In this document: piece by piece, positions 51,855-60,496 of the stretch
How the letters are laid out: each line of letters begins with the position of its first letter
How positions within the stretch are numbered: position 1 is the first letter of the stretch
Source: Clostridia bacterium
Lineage (GTDB): Bacteria > Bacillota > Clostridia > Christensenellales > CAG-138
Direction: 5' to 3'
DNA length: 64,000 bases
Assembly (NCBI GenBank): GCA_017525875.1
Contig: JAFXSG010000005.1
Location: forward strand, 62,001-126,000
Notes under the pieces: generated by a model
The model's input: only the letters and a program-made list of their open reading frames with translations
The model's database searches: none
Told to the model about the DNA's origin: nothing
Translations under genes and position numbers: made by a program

Positions 51855-51913
51855 ACCTGCAGCCGAGCCGGGCTCTTCCCCCGAAAGAGTCCGGTTTATA
51901 TTTTTTCCCGCGG

Positions 51914-51942
51914 TTGAACCGGCCGGGTGAAAGTGGTATAAT
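51914..51942 (+). promoter_or_regulatory. promoter of the transglutaminase lipoprotein gene
   Basis: TTGAAC, 17 bases, TATAAT, with AGTGG before the -10. Confidence 0.72.
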
Positions 51943-51972
51943 CAGCCGGATTTCGATATCAAGGAGAAAAAC

Positions 51973-53352
51973 ATGAAAAAGCTTTTTTGCATGATCATCG
52001 CCGCTTTTGCGCTTTGCGCCGCGGTTTGGGGCTGCGCACCCGGAAACGACGGCCCCGAGGTCACTCAGCCGCCGGAACCCGTGAACACCGAAGCTCCAGC
52101 GAGCACCGAAGCTCCCGTGACGGAAGCGCCGGAGGCGGTAACGGCGGAAATGGCGTATAGGGGCGTGAGTATCTATTGTCAGCTCGAATGCGGCTATCAG
52201 CCGGACGCTTCCGGCCGGGAAAGCGGTGAAATGATGATCGGCGACGAGAGCGATACCGAGTATCAGCTCATCTACCGCAGCTACACCGGTTCCCGCATGA
52301 GATTCTTCGTAGACAAAGCGACCGGCTTGACGAGGATCGTGGAGTACGTTCCCGTTCTCGATACCGAGACCGAAGCGGGTACTTTCGATCTGTTCGATTA
52401 TCTCAACAGGGAAGTCCCGACCGCGGCGCCTACCGAAGCGCCGACACCCGAGCCGGAGCGCTTCGTATTCCGGCCCAAGGTCCGCACCGTCTTCATGGAG
52501 GAGGTCTTCGGGGAGACCATGTGCGATACCTGGTACAACCTCGTGGACGCGGTCATGGCCGGCGAGGATACCTTCGCATGCCCGGATAAGCATACCTACG
52601 ACTGGGTCATGGGGCAGTTCCCAATCAGGTATTTCCCGGTGCTCATCGAACTGATCGACTTTTGCTACGACCGCGACAATCCCGTTGTCAACGGCGTCGC
52701 GAGCTTTACCTGGCTCGTCCCCAAGGAGGAAGCCGCCGAACGGATCGGGGAATTTGCCGAACAGATCGAGGGCATCATGAACGAGGTGATGTCGCCCGGG
52801 TATTCGGATCTTGAGAACGCGCTTGCGCTGTACGATCACTTTGCCCAAAACTACACCTACGATTACGACACGTTCGAAAAGATGTATGAGGAATATGTAC
52901 CCTACCTGTCCGCCTATCGCTTTTTCAAGGAGGGTACGGGCATCTGCAGCGAGATCTCGCCTGCGTACTCCTATCTGCTGATGCAGGCGGGCGTGGAGGC
53001 GACCACAATGATGGGCAGCGACCATGAATGGAGCTACGTCCGCATCAACGGCCGCAACTTCCACATCGACCCGACCTTCGTGCTCGATAAAGACGGTACC
53101 CCGCTCAGCTATTTCATGATGAACGACGCTCAGCGCGAGGTCTACGGCTACGGCAGAGACGAATTCGTTATCACATCCAATTATTCGAAGGAAAACCCGC
53201 ACCCGGACTACATCGCGGATGACGACACGTTTGCCGGGATCTGGGATTACAGCTTCGATGAGTTCTTCCCGGATGAGGACAGACTGCGCTGCTGGCAGTA
53301 CACGGAGGGCTGGGAAAAGGTCTATACGGACTTCGACTATACCGGTTTCTGA
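51973..53352 (+). CDS. lipoprotein with transglutaminase-like domain
   Basis: A 459-residue exported lipoprotein: signal peptide with a lipobox (VWGC, Cys21), a Pro/Glu/Thr linker, a beta-rich region (60-165), and a transglutaminase-like domain near 280-370. The catalytic triad reads Cys325 (GTGICSEISP), His351 (SDHEWSYV) and Asp366 (FHIDPTFVLD). Such domains act as peptidases or crosslink cell surface proteins. AAGGAG precedes the ATG. It lies behind a TGG promoter and 168 bases before the HExxH gene; the same promoter may drive both. Confidence 0.88.
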   Translation: MKKLFCMIIAAFALCAAVWGCAPGNDGPEVTQPPEPVNTEAPASTEAPVTEAPEAVTAEMAYRGVSIYCQLECGYQPDASGRESGEMMIGDESDTEYQLIYRSYTGSRMRFFVDKATGLTRIVEYVPVLDTETEAGTFDLFDYLNREVPTAAPTEAPTPEPERFVFRPKVRTVFMEEVFGETMCDTWYNLVDAVMAGEDTFACPDKHTYDWVMGQFPIRYFPVLIELIDFCYDRDNPVVNGVASFTWLVPKEEAAERIGEFAEQIEGIMNEVMSPGYSDLENALALYDHFAQNYTYDYDTFEKMYEEYVPYLSAYRFFKEGTGICSEISPAYSYLLMQAGVEATTMMGSDHEWSYVRINGRNFHIDPTFVLDKDGTPLSYFMMNDAQREVYGYGRDEFVITSNYSKENPHPDYIADDDTFAGIWDYSFDEFFPDEDRLRCWQYTEGWEKVYTDFDYTGF

Positions 53353-53520
53353 GCCCCGGCAGGATCCCGAGCCGCATCGAAGGATCCCGAAAAGCAGCAT
53401 AATAACCGACGATCGAGATGAAGGCCGCGCTGCGCCCGCGGAGAGGGTATGCAGCGAGCACGTTCGTTCCGCGGAGATTTGGAAAGACCGGCTTGAAAGC
53501 CGTTGACCGGAGGTAATTTT

Positions 53521-54561
53521 ATGGATCTTGAAGTCTTATATCGTCAGGTAAAGGAATCCGTTTCGGCGCTGGATCTCGGCAGGATCTGGCCGGGCTTCAG
53601 CCCGCTGAAGTTTGCTCTGTACGATGAAAAACGCTGTTTCTTCGACGGGCACTGGGTCGAAAAGACCGGCGCCTTTCTCGCGAACACCTCCATCGTTTAT
53701 CAGGGTGAGCAGATCGCGATATGGATGGTCCAGGAGGAGCTCAAGCCCTCCGTGCTGGCCTCGAAGCTCGTCCATGAAATGTTCCACGGCTATCAGCGCG
53801 CCGCGGGCTGGGATCTCGGGCTGAACGAGCTCGAAGCCCTGTATCGGTATGAATACAAGGCCGAAAACCTCTGCGTCAAGCTGCGCGAAAACGAGCTGCT
53901 GCTCACTCTCATGGGTGGGTTTGACGCCGATGCTTTTTCGGAGCTTCTCGCGCACAGGAAGCGCAGGAGCATAGATTTTCCGTATGAATACGCTTACGAA
54001 AGCAAAGTGGAGGAGATCGAAGGCACGGCCAACTACGTCGAGTGGCAGGTCCTAAGGCAGCTGGACGATGCCGAGGCAAACGCGCTCGCGGCGCGTATGC
54101 GCGCACAGCTCACAGCGCCCGAGCGCCTGTTCCCCGTCCGCATCTCCGGCTATTTTACCGGCGCGCTTATGATAAACGCGCTGCTTGCCGCGGGGACGTA
54201 CCGCTTCGAGCCCTCCGTGCGCACCGCCGTGCTCTCCGCGCTCGCAGGCGTCGTCCCTTCAAACGGTGATTTTCCCGGCAGGACGGAGCTCGCCCGCAGC
54301 GCAGCGGCCGCGGCTGACGCATACGATGCCGAAACGGACGCGATCGTTCGCTCCGCCGTCGAAAACGGCAGGGTCGTACTTACAGGTCCCGCCGAGCTCA
54401 AGGGACTGAACGTCTACAACGCAAGGTGCCGCAACGGCTTTATGACCTCCACTTATTTTTTGATGTATAATGACGGCAGTGAGGACAAGGTGATCCCCGG
54501 GAACTTCGTGATCGAGATGCAGGACGAAAAGACGATCGCCCGCGTGTATCTCTGGGAATGA
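53521..54561 (+). CDS. HExxH zinc-metallopeptidase-like protein of unknown family
   Basis: A 346-residue soluble protein without a signal peptide. VHEMFHGYQR places a zinc-binding HExxH at His85, Glu86 and His89, and EEIEGTANYVEW (about 164-175) provides the downstream glutamate expected for a gluzincin third ligand. The remainder is helical, with a C-terminal part (FVIEMQDEKTIARVYLWE) resembling a beta sandwich. I do not know a named family. Ribosome site GGAGG 8 bases before the ATG. Confidence 0.6.
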   Translation: MDLEVLYRQVKESVSALDLGRIWPGFSPLKFALYDEKRCFFDGHWVEKTGAFLANTSIVYQGEQIAIWMVQEELKPSVLASKLVHEMFHGYQRAAGWDLGLNELEALYRYEYKAENLCVKLRENELLLTLMGGFDADAFSELLAHRKRRSIDFPYEYAYESKVEEIEGTANYVEWQVLRQLDDAEANALAARMRAQLTAPERLFPVRISGYFTGALMINALLAAGTYRFEPSVRTAVLSALAGVVPSNGDFPGRTELARSAAAAADAYDAETDAIVRSAVENGRVVLTGPAELKGLNVYNARCRNGFMTSTYFLMYNDGSEDKVIPGNFVIEMQDEKTIARVYLWE

Positions 54562-54595
54562 CCCTTCCCTCGCCCGGTCAGCCGCCGCTGTTTCA

Positions 54596-54647
54596 CAAGA
54601 GCCGTTCGGCGCATCCGCATAAGGATACGCCGTGCGGCTCTTTTTTG
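54596..54647 (+). terminator. terminator carrying the dispersed GGCGCATCCGCATAAGGA motif
   Basis: GAGCCG/CGGCTC closing stem, inner GGCGCATCC/GGATACGCC stem, then TTTTTTG. The same motif sits in the terminator at 36006 with the opposite orientation. Confidence 0.8.
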
Positions 54648-54703
54648 CCGCACGCCAGACCGGCCGCGTTCCGCCGTCGGGCGGCGGTCTTCGTTTGGCG
54701 GAG

Positions 54704-54732
54704 TTGAAAAGCCGTCGCGGGTATGGTAAACT
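54704..54732 (+). promoter_or_regulatory. promoter of the Sel1/rnz genes
   Basis: TTGAAA, 17 bases, TAAACT with TATGG before the -10, giving a leader of about 90 bases. Confidence 0.62.
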
Positions 54733-54829
54733 TATCACGATCGATCGGGTCAAAAGGCAATATGCGGTCTCCCGTTTGCCGGGAAACGTTTTTGAATGGC
54801 CCGACCCCAGGCTGAAAGGAGCAAAGACT

Positions 54830-55267
54830 ATGGATCCCGAAACGGAAGCAAAAGTACAAGCGATAATCGAGCTGTGTGAGGACGGAGACCCCGAGGCCTG
54901 CGCGTTCCTCGGGAAGGAGTTCTATTTCGGCTGGAATATCGGCCAGGATCTCGACCGGGCGTTAAGGTACCTGACCACCGCCGCGGAAAGCGGCGACGCG
55001 ATCTCACAGTTCCTCGTCGGGTTCATGCACTGGTCCGGCCGCGGGACCGAGCAGGACGAGGACAAGGCGCTCACGTGGTTCCTGCTCGCGGCAGAGCAGG
55101 AGGTCCCCGAGGCGATGTACAACGTCGCAAAGATCCTGCTCCATAAGGACCGGGAGAATAACCTGAAAGAAGCAAGAAACTGGCTGGTGCGTTCAGCAAA
55201 CGCGGGCTATGACACGGCGCGCGATATGCTCGGAGACCTTGACGACGATGACCTTGATGATTATTGA
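54830..55267 (+). CDS. Sel1-like repeat protein
   Basis: A 145-residue helical repeat protein. Three Sel1-like units are evident: DPEACAFLGKEFYFGWNIGQ DLDRALRYLTTAAESGD, then AISQFLVGFMHWSGRGTEQD EDKALTWFLLAAEQ, and AMYNVAKILLHKDRENNLKE ARNWLVRSANAG (each split). The tail is acidic (LDDDDLDDY). Sel1 repeats mediate protein contacts. ATG behind AAAGGAG; 33 bases before rnz. Confidence 0.85.
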   Translation: MDPETEAKVQAIIELCEDGDPEACAFLGKEFYFGWNIGQDLDRALRYLTTAAESGDAISQFLVGFMHWSGRGTEQDEDKALTWFLLAAEQEVPEAMYNVAKILLHKDRENNLKEARNWLVRSANAGYDTARDMLGDLDDDDLDDY

Positions 55268-55300
55268 GAAACACGCCCCGCGCAGGCAGGAGGCATAACG

Positions 55301-56230
55301 ATGGTAACCGTTACGCTTATCGGCACGTCCGCCCTGCTGCCGCTGCCGGACCGCGCGCTGACCGCGGCGCTTCTGACCGCAAACGGGCGTTCGGTCCTGT
55401 TCGACTGCGGCGAAGGCACGCAATCGGCGGCGCGCAGGGCCGGCGTCAGTCTGATGAAAACGGACCTGGTCGCGCTGACGCATTATCACGGGGACCATAT
55501 CTTCGGTCTGCCCGGGCTTATCCAGACCATGAACGTGCTCGGACGGACCGAGCCGCTCTTTATAACCGGGCCGGAGGGCCTGATCGAAGAGCTTGAGCCG
55601 ATACTGAAGCTCGCAGGCCGGATCGGCTATGAGATCCGCCTGATCGAACTCCCGAATGAGGGGCTCGCGCTTGCGGCGCTCAACGGGAATTGGCCCGGCG
55701 GGGCGAAGCTGACCGCCTTCAAAACGGAGCACACCGTCCCGAGCCGGGGCTACTGCTTCACGCTTGAACGCGCGGGCAGGTTTTTGCCGGAGAAGGCCGA
55801 AGCGCTCGGCGTTCCGAATACGCTGTGGGGCCTCCTGCAAAAGGGGCAAAGCGTCCGCGCCGCAGGCAGGACCGTGCTTCCCTCCGAGGTGCTCGGCGCG
55901 CCGAGGAAGGGCCTCAAATTCGTATTCACAGGCGATACGAGGGCCTGCGAGAGCCTTGCCGCGGCCTGTGAGGGAGCCGATCTTCTGATCTCGGACGCGA
56001 CCTACGGCGAGAACGACCAGGCGCTGCTTGCTTCGGACCACGGTCACATGAACTTTGCTCAGGCGGCGGCGATCGCCGCGAAAGCCGGCGTCAAAGAGCT
56101 TTGGCTCGCCCACTATTCCCAGATGATCCGGGAGCCTGAGGACTGCCTCGCAAACGCGAAGGAGCTCTTCGCGAACACCGTCTGCGGTCGGGACGGGATG
56201 AGCGCCGTGCTCCGGTTTGAAAACGGCTGA
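55301..56230 (+). CDS. rnz: ribonuclease Z
   Basis: tRNA 3'-end processing endonuclease, 309 residues. Metallo-beta-lactamase fold with the zinc motif HYHGDH (61-66), further ligands in EHTVPSRGY, FTGDTR and DHGHM, and an exosite arm (about 160-205). It acts on tRNAs lacking encoded CCA; both tRNA genes in this window do encode CCA. AGGAGG lies 10 bases before the ATG. Preceded closely by the Sel1 protein gene. Confidence 0.96.
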   Translation: MVTVTLIGTSALLPLPDRALTAALLTANGRSVLFDCGEGTQSAARRAGVSLMKTDLVALTHYHGDHIFGLPGLIQTMNVLGRTEPLFITGPEGLIEELEPILKLAGRIGYEIRLIELPNEGLALAALNGNWPGGAKLTAFKTEHTVPSRGYCFTLERAGRFLPEKAEALGVPNTLWGLLQKGQSVRAAGRTVLPSEVLGAPRKGLKFVFTGDTRACESLAAACEGADLLISDATYGENDQALLASDHGHMNFAQAAAIAAKAGVKELWLAHYSQMIREPEDCLANAKELFANTVCGRDGMSAVLRFENG

Positions 56231-56275
56231 CGGCCGGAGCCGTTGATTTTCATTCGTTGTTAAGAGGGATCTGCC

Positions 56276-57094
56276 GTGAAAAAATATCTGCTGCCGATAT
56301 TGATGCTGCTGCTGTTTGAAGCAGTCGCCGTAGTGCTTTGGCTGACGAAGGACAATTTGTTCTATCTGTTCAACTTCAGCTACATCGGCTTTTCGATTGC
56401 GCTCGGTCTGTTCCTTTTCATCAGGAAGTACAGGCACGCGAGGCGCGTCGTTCAGCTCCTCGTCGGGCTTTACATGCTGGTTTATCTCGGCCTTATCTGC
56501 GGTGAGAACATGCAGATCGAGGGTTTTTGGTATTACCTTTTCACCGGCGTTTTCGAGGCGGCGACCATCCATTACGCCGTCGCCAAGATCTTCGGGCCGC
56601 TCATCTTCGGAAGGGGCTGGTGCGGCTACGCCTGCTGGACGGCGATGGTGCTGGACTTCCTTCCCTACAAGGTCCCTGCCGAGCCGCGCAAAAAGCTCTC
56701 GTGGATCAGGTATCTGACCTTCGGTCTTTCGCTCGTTTTCGTCGCCGCGCTGTTTCTTGCAAAGGCAGCGAACATCGAGCGGATAATGTTCTGGGCGTTT
56801 ATAATCGGCAATATCGCGTACTACGCCGTCGGCGTCGCGCTCGCCCTGCTGCTGCGCGACAACCGCGCCTTCTGCAAGTACGTCTGCCCCATCACCGTGT
56901 TTTTGAAGCCGATGAGTTATTTTTCGCTGTTCCGGATCAGGTGCGACGAGAGCCGCTGCGTTTCGTGCGGGAAATGCAAACTGGTCTGCCCGATGGACGT
57001 GGACGTTACCGATAATTCGCGCAAAAGAAAGAACGGCACCGAGTGCATCCTCTGCATGGAATGCGTAAAGAACTGCCCGAAAAAAGCGCTCTGA
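56276..57094 (+). CDS. membrane protein with two [4Fe-4S] ferredoxin motifs
   Basis: A 272-residue protein with six membrane helices, the WCGYACW motif after helix 4 and CKYVCPITVFLKPMSY, both typical of NapH/CcoG-like iron-sulfur membrane proteins, and a C-terminal bacterial ferredoxin domain with two Cys clusters (CVSCGKCKLVCP and CILCMECVKNCP). It likely passes electrons to a partner at the membrane. The GTG start is 7 bases behind AGAGGG. It lies 45 bases after rnz and before the metal-tail MarR regulator. Confidence 0.9.
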   Translation: MKKYLLPILMLLLFEAVAVVLWLTKDNLFYLFNFSYIGFSIALGLFLFIRKYRHARRVVQLLVGLYMLVYLGLICGENMQIEGFWYYLFTGVFEAATIHYAVAKIFGPLIFGRGWCGYACWTAMVLDFLPYKVPAEPRKKLSWIRYLTFGLSLVFVAALFLAKAANIERIMFWAFIIGNIAYYAVGVALALLLRDNRAFCKYVCPITVFLKPMSYFSLFRIRCDESRCVSCGKCKLVCPMDVDVTDNSRKRKNGTECILCMECVKNCPKKAL

Positions 57095-57134
57095 CCGCTC
57101 CGATCCCGGCCTAAAGGCCGGTCAAAGGATCCGG

Positions 57135-57172
57135 AAGGCTTGCTCCCGCAGGCGGGAGACAGGCCTTTTATT
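57135..57172 (+). terminator. terminator after the Fe-S membrane gene
   Basis: AAGGC-ttg-CTCCCGC and GGGAG-aca-GGCCTT arms fold into a hairpin, followed by TTATT. Confidence 0.7.
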
Positions 57173-57213
57173 CCGTTTGGGCAAAGTCCACCCGTCCTCC
57201 GAAAAAATATTTG

Positions 57214-57263
57214 TTAGGTACCTTGACAAATGGTTTCGAGCGTGCTATTATTTAGGTACCTAA
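57214..57263 (+). promoter_or_regulatory. promoter of the MarR gene with twin operators
   Basis: TTGACA (57223-57228), 17 bases, TATTAT (57246-57251). TTAGGTACCT occurs at 57214 overlapping the -35, and the perfect palindrome TTAGGTACCTAA at 57252 right after the -10; the two are 38 bases apart. A MarR dimer at each would clamp the promoter. Confidence 0.78.
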
Positions 57264-57284
57264 TAAACAAGGAGGTAATTTGAT

Positions 57285-57995
57285 ATGTGTGACAACAAAA
57301 GATTTCACAACTGCGGCAAGCATTTCGGCGAAAACGGCACCCGCTGCGAGGGCGGAGAGATGCGCGGGCCTTTGGGCGATCCGCGCGAAAGGTTCATGGA
57401 GTTTTACCGCGAGGCGAGCACCGGCGCCAAGCTGATGATCAATTTCCGCTACGTGAGCCGCACGATGCGCTCCCAGTTCGAGCAGAAGGCCGGTCAGAAG
57501 CGGATCCTCTTCCTGCTGAACGAGCAGGGCACGCTCACCCAGAGGGAGCTTACGGAGCAGCTCGGCGTCCGCCCCGGCTCCGCGAGCGAGATCCTTTCGA
57601 AGCTTGAGAACGCGGGGCTGATCGCCCGCACGCAGAACGAGGCCGATCGCAGGACGGTCGACGTCAGCCTGACCGAAGCAGGCGCCGCTGCCGCCGCAGA
57701 ATCCGCTGAAACGCGCGGCAGGCACAGCGAAGAGATGTTCGCCTGCCTGACCGGCGAAGAGCAGTTGGCGCTGCTTTCGCTGCTCGAGAAGATCCATGCC
57801 GATTGGGAGACCCGCTATCCCGGCCGCCGCGGCCCGCACGGTCATCACGGTCCCCACGGTCCCCACGGCGACTGCGGCTGCGGCGGTCCTCACGGTCCCC
57901 GCGGTCCTCACAGCGGCTGCCGCGGTCCGCACGGTCCGCACGGCGAGTTCGGCCCTTGCGATAAACCGCAGGACGGCCGGCCGGACGAAGATTGA
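57285..57995 (+). CDS. MarR-family regulator with His/Cys-rich collagen-like tail
   Basis: A 236-residue protein. The N-terminus carries extra His and Cys (FHNCGKHFGENGTRCEGG), the MarR winged helix lies at about 60-130 (GQKRILFLLNEQGTLTQREL, VRPGSASEILSKLENAGLI), and residues 180-225 form a Gly-Pro-His triplet tail (GRRGPHGHHGPHGPHGDCGC and onward) with at least eight histidines and three cysteines. This tail probably binds Ni, Zn, Cu or Co. AAGGAGG precedes the ATG. Two TTAGGTACC operators at its promoter suggest autoregulation, maybe metal-dependent. Confidence 0.82.
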   Translation: MCDNKRFHNCGKHFGENGTRCEGGEMRGPLGDPRERFMEFYREASTGAKLMINFRYVSRTMRSQFEQKAGQKRILFLLNEQGTLTQRELTEQLGVRPGSASEILSKLENAGLIARTQNEADRRTVDVSLTEAGAAAAAESAETRGRHSEEMFACLTGEEQLALLSLLEKIHADWETRYPGRRGPHGHHGPHGPHGDCGCGGPHGPRGPHSGCRGPHGPHGEFGPCDKPQDGRPDED

Positions 57996-58055
57996 TCTGA
58001 CAGAAGAGAGGTCCCGCCGAAAAGCGGGCGTGCAAATCAGAGATACTGCAACATC

Positions 58056-58095
58056 AAAAGCGTGGGGTGAAAAAACGCCTCACGCTTTTGCTTTG
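58056..58095. terminator. bidirectional terminator between the MarR and anti-sigma genes
   Basis: AAAAGCGTG/CACGCTTTT stem with a loop containing TGAAAAAACGC; T-rich on both strands. The rest of 57996-58236 has only a partial dispersed motif (TGCATCTCCTTATGCG at 58124). Confidence 0.65.
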
Positions 58096-58236
58096 ACTGT
58101 AAACTAACTATCCTTTGAAAACCTGCATCTCCTTATGCGTTTTGACGCGGTCTTTTATGTTATCAGCCGATGCTCTATCCGTCATTCTTTTAGGCGTCCG
58201 CCTGCTCCGGAGTATCTCCGCGAACCATTCTACCCA

Positions 58237-59739
58237 TCAGGCAGCGTCCTGCACTGCAAACTGTATCTGCCAATCGGTGCATACTGAGCTGCCTTCCGGC
58301 ATGTCCTGATACTGCACCCTGCCGAGGAAGGCAGTATCGGCACTCGCCGTGAACTCCATGTGTTCGATCCAGTAATTGATACCGTTCTGCTCGCAGAGGC
58401 GCACTGCTTCCTCCTCGGTCAGACCGATAAGGTCGGGCATTACTATCCAGAACCGCGGGCGGAGGAGCTCATCCCTTACGTAACGCTCTTCGGTGGCGAG
58501 CGAGAGTATGCGCATCTGCAGCTCTGTGACCTTTGCCGCATCCTTGTTGATCAGCGTGTTAAGGAGCTGCGAAAGCGTGTATTCGTGCTCCGGCGCGGTG
58601 AAAGGCTCCGCCGAAGAGGAGATGACCACAGTGCCGCTCTCGCTGCCGGGCACTGCCTCAAGGCCGATGCCGAGATCCTCGACTACGAGCCTTGCCATTT
58701 CGAGCGAGGCCCGAAACTGCTCCTCTGTGCCTCCGTGCAGGGCAATAACGAGCTTGCCGGGCATATCCCGGGTAATGTAGCCGTTTTCATCAAGCACAGC
58801 GAGAGTTGTCATCACCGTTTCCGCGATGCTGTTGCCTCCGCCAAAATCGCAGCTTGCAAGAACGCCCCCGCTGTTCTGCTCGCCGTTACCGAAAGTGAAT
58901 ACGACGCTGTCCAGCTCTGTCACGCCGGCATAGAAGATCCTGTTCGCCGCGTCCCAGTAGCGGGTCTCGGGGGTGTTGACAAAGCCGCTCAGCTGTATAT
59001 CCACCTGCATATAGAGGGGCAGATCGTTCGGATCGGCCTTCTGCAAGGCGTTTACGTCCTCCTGCGGCTGCTCCCTGATCACGAGCTGAAGCTGCTCCTC
59101 GCCCGTCTGCACGGTATCGACATCCATCTCGTATCCTGCCGCCGCAGAGCGGATCGTATCCGCAAGCACCTCGAGCAGGCCTTCGCCGCCTTCGCCGCCG
59201 ACGGAAAGGAATATGCTCCTGTCGACACTCTCCGCCGTGATGTATCCGCTGCGGATCAGCAGGTTCACCACGGTGATCGCGGCGTTTTCAAAGCTCATGC
59301 CGGTAAAATCGACGTCCTTTATCAGCTCCGCTCCGTCATCGTTTTTGCCGGTGACCTCTATTATCATCCCATCCTCATCCACATTGAACTCAACCTCGGG
59401 GTTGATGCTCAGAGTGACGAGAACGCCGACCTTTTTCTGCGGCTCCGGTGTTGTTTCGAGGGCCAGGACCGTGGGAGTCGCGGCATTGGCGGTTTCGGTG
59501 ACAGGCGTTCCGCTCTGCGCCGAGGCTGTCCCCGGCTCTCTGACGAGCGATCCTATGACTGCTGCCGCCACGACGACCAGCGCAAGCGCCGCGGCGGCGG
59601 GCAGCACCATTCTCAGCGCGCGGCGTCTGCGCAGCTTTCGGGCTGCGGCTTCCTCCGCAGCCTTCGCCACTTGGGTGCGAAGCCCGTTTTTCATGTCCTC
59701 CGGCATTACAATCTTATCAAAAGAATCCTTTATGCTCAT
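58237..59739 (-). CDS. RsgI-like anti-sigma factor with C-terminal PASTA domain
   Basis: A 500-residue single-pass membrane protein. A cytosolic N-terminal segment (1-42) precedes the membrane helix (43-66); the external part begins with an RsgI-type domain whose SINPEVEFNVDEDGMIIEV contains the Asn113-Pro114 pair at which RsgI proteins cleave themselves. A second such domain repeat (LYMQVDIQLSGF...) lies around 240-400, and the end (about 432-500, FWIVMPDLIGLTEEEAVRLC onward) is a PASTA domain, which binds peptidoglycan fragments or beta-lactams. It overlaps its ECF sigma gene by ATGA, so it should hold that sigma factor until a wall signal releases it. Confidence 0.78.
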   Translation of the reverse strand: MSIKDSFDKIVMPEDMKNGLRTQVAKAAEEAAARKLRRRRALRMVLPAAAALALVVVAAAVIGSLVREPGTASAQSGTPVTETANAATPTVLALETTPEPQKKVGVLVTLSINPEVEFNVDEDGMIIEVTGKNDDGAELIKDVDFTGMSFENAAITVVNLLIRSGYITAESVDRSIFLSVGGEGGEGLLEVLADTIRSAAAGYEMDVDTVQTGEEQLQLVIREQPQEDVNALQKADPNDLPLYMQVDIQLSGFVNTPETRYWDAANRIFYAGVTELDSVVFTFGNGEQNSGGVLASCDFGGGNSIAETVMTTLAVLDENGYITRDMPGKLVIALHGGTEEQFRASLEMARLVVEDLGIGLEAVPGSESGTVVISSSAEPFTAPEHEYTLSQLLNTLINKDAAKVTELQMRILSLATEERYVRDELLRPRFWIVMPDLIGLTEEEAVRLCEQNGINYWIEHMEFTASADTAFLGRVQYQDMPEGSSVCTDWQIQFAVQDAA

Positions 59740-60224
59740 ATTTCATCCTCCGTCAGCATCTGTTTAAGTTGTTTTCTGGCCTTGCTCAGAACAGCATACA
59801 CCGTGGACTCGGCTCTGCCGGTGAGCTTTGCTATCTCCGAGGCGGAATACCCCTCGTAATAATGCAGGTACACCGCCGTTTTATATTTCTCCGGCAGCGC
59901 CTTCACGCACCGGAAGATCTCGTCCTCATCGGAAGGCGCCGCCCTTTGCGGAAGCTCATCCGTAAGCATTACCTTCTTTCTCCACGAGGAGCGCAGAATA
60001 TCGCGGCAGACGTTCGATGCGGTAACTATCAGCCACGCCTTTTCGTGTTCACTGTTCTCAAACTTTTTCGTGCAGACCATGTACTTTAAAAAGGTCTGCT
60101 GAAAGGCGTCCATGATATCGGCACGATCGGCTGTCAAAAACATGCGGCAGACCCGGTAGACGGCGTCCGCGCAGCGCTCATAGGCCGTCAGTATCTCTTC
60201 TTCTGTTCTGCGAACAGCGCTCAT
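59736..60224 (-). CDS. ECF-type RNA polymerase sigma factor
   Basis: A 162-residue extracytoplasmic-function sigma factor. Region 2: VYRVCRMFLTADRADIMDAF QQTFLKYM (split) with the DxxQQTF core; region 4: LPEKYKTAVYLHYYEGYSAS EIAKLTGRAESTVYAVLSKA RKQL (split). Ribosome site AAAGGAAGGGAG. The perfect palindrome AGAGGGCCCTCT lies about 22 bases upstream. It is coupled to the RsgI-like gene, an unusual pairing since RsgI normally partners SigI. Confidence 0.92.
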   Translation of the reverse strand: MSAVRRTEEEILTAYERCADAVYRVCRMFLTADRADIMDAFQQTFLKYMVCTKKFENSEHEKAWLIVTASNVCRDILRSSWRKKVMLTDELPQRAAPSDEDEIFRCVKALPEKYKTAVYLHYYEGYSASEIAKLTGRAESTVYAVLSKARKQLKQMLTEDEI

Positions 60225-60420
60225 AACACGCTCCCTTCCTTTATCTCAGAGGGCCCTCTACTTATAATACGATCGGGAAGGCTCATTACTATCGCTCTTT
60301 CAAAAAAATAATATCACGGCAGCGCACCGGTTTCAACCGTCCGCGGGGCTTCTGAAAACAGAGCGGGACCTTTTTCGTAACCGGCCGCAGTCTCCCCCGC
60401 CTGCCAAAATGCGCCGGGGC

Positions 60421-60449
60421 TTGCCTTTTTTATCGCGGCATGCTAAAAT
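60421..60449 (+). promoter_or_regulatory. promoter of the DUF445 gene
   Basis: TTGCCT, 17 bases, TAAAAT preceded by TGC (extended -10). It overlaps an ATG at 60440, which excludes that ATG as a start. Confidence 0.6.
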
Positions 60450-60496
60450 TCAGGCAGCAGGACGCGAAAACGCGCACGGGAAGCAGGGTACCCAAG

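Noticed and set aside
60440-60496. ATG at 60440 as start of the DUF445 gene
   Set aside because: It lies within the promoter spacer (TTGCCT-17-TAAAAT); the family sequence begins at the ATG at 60497.
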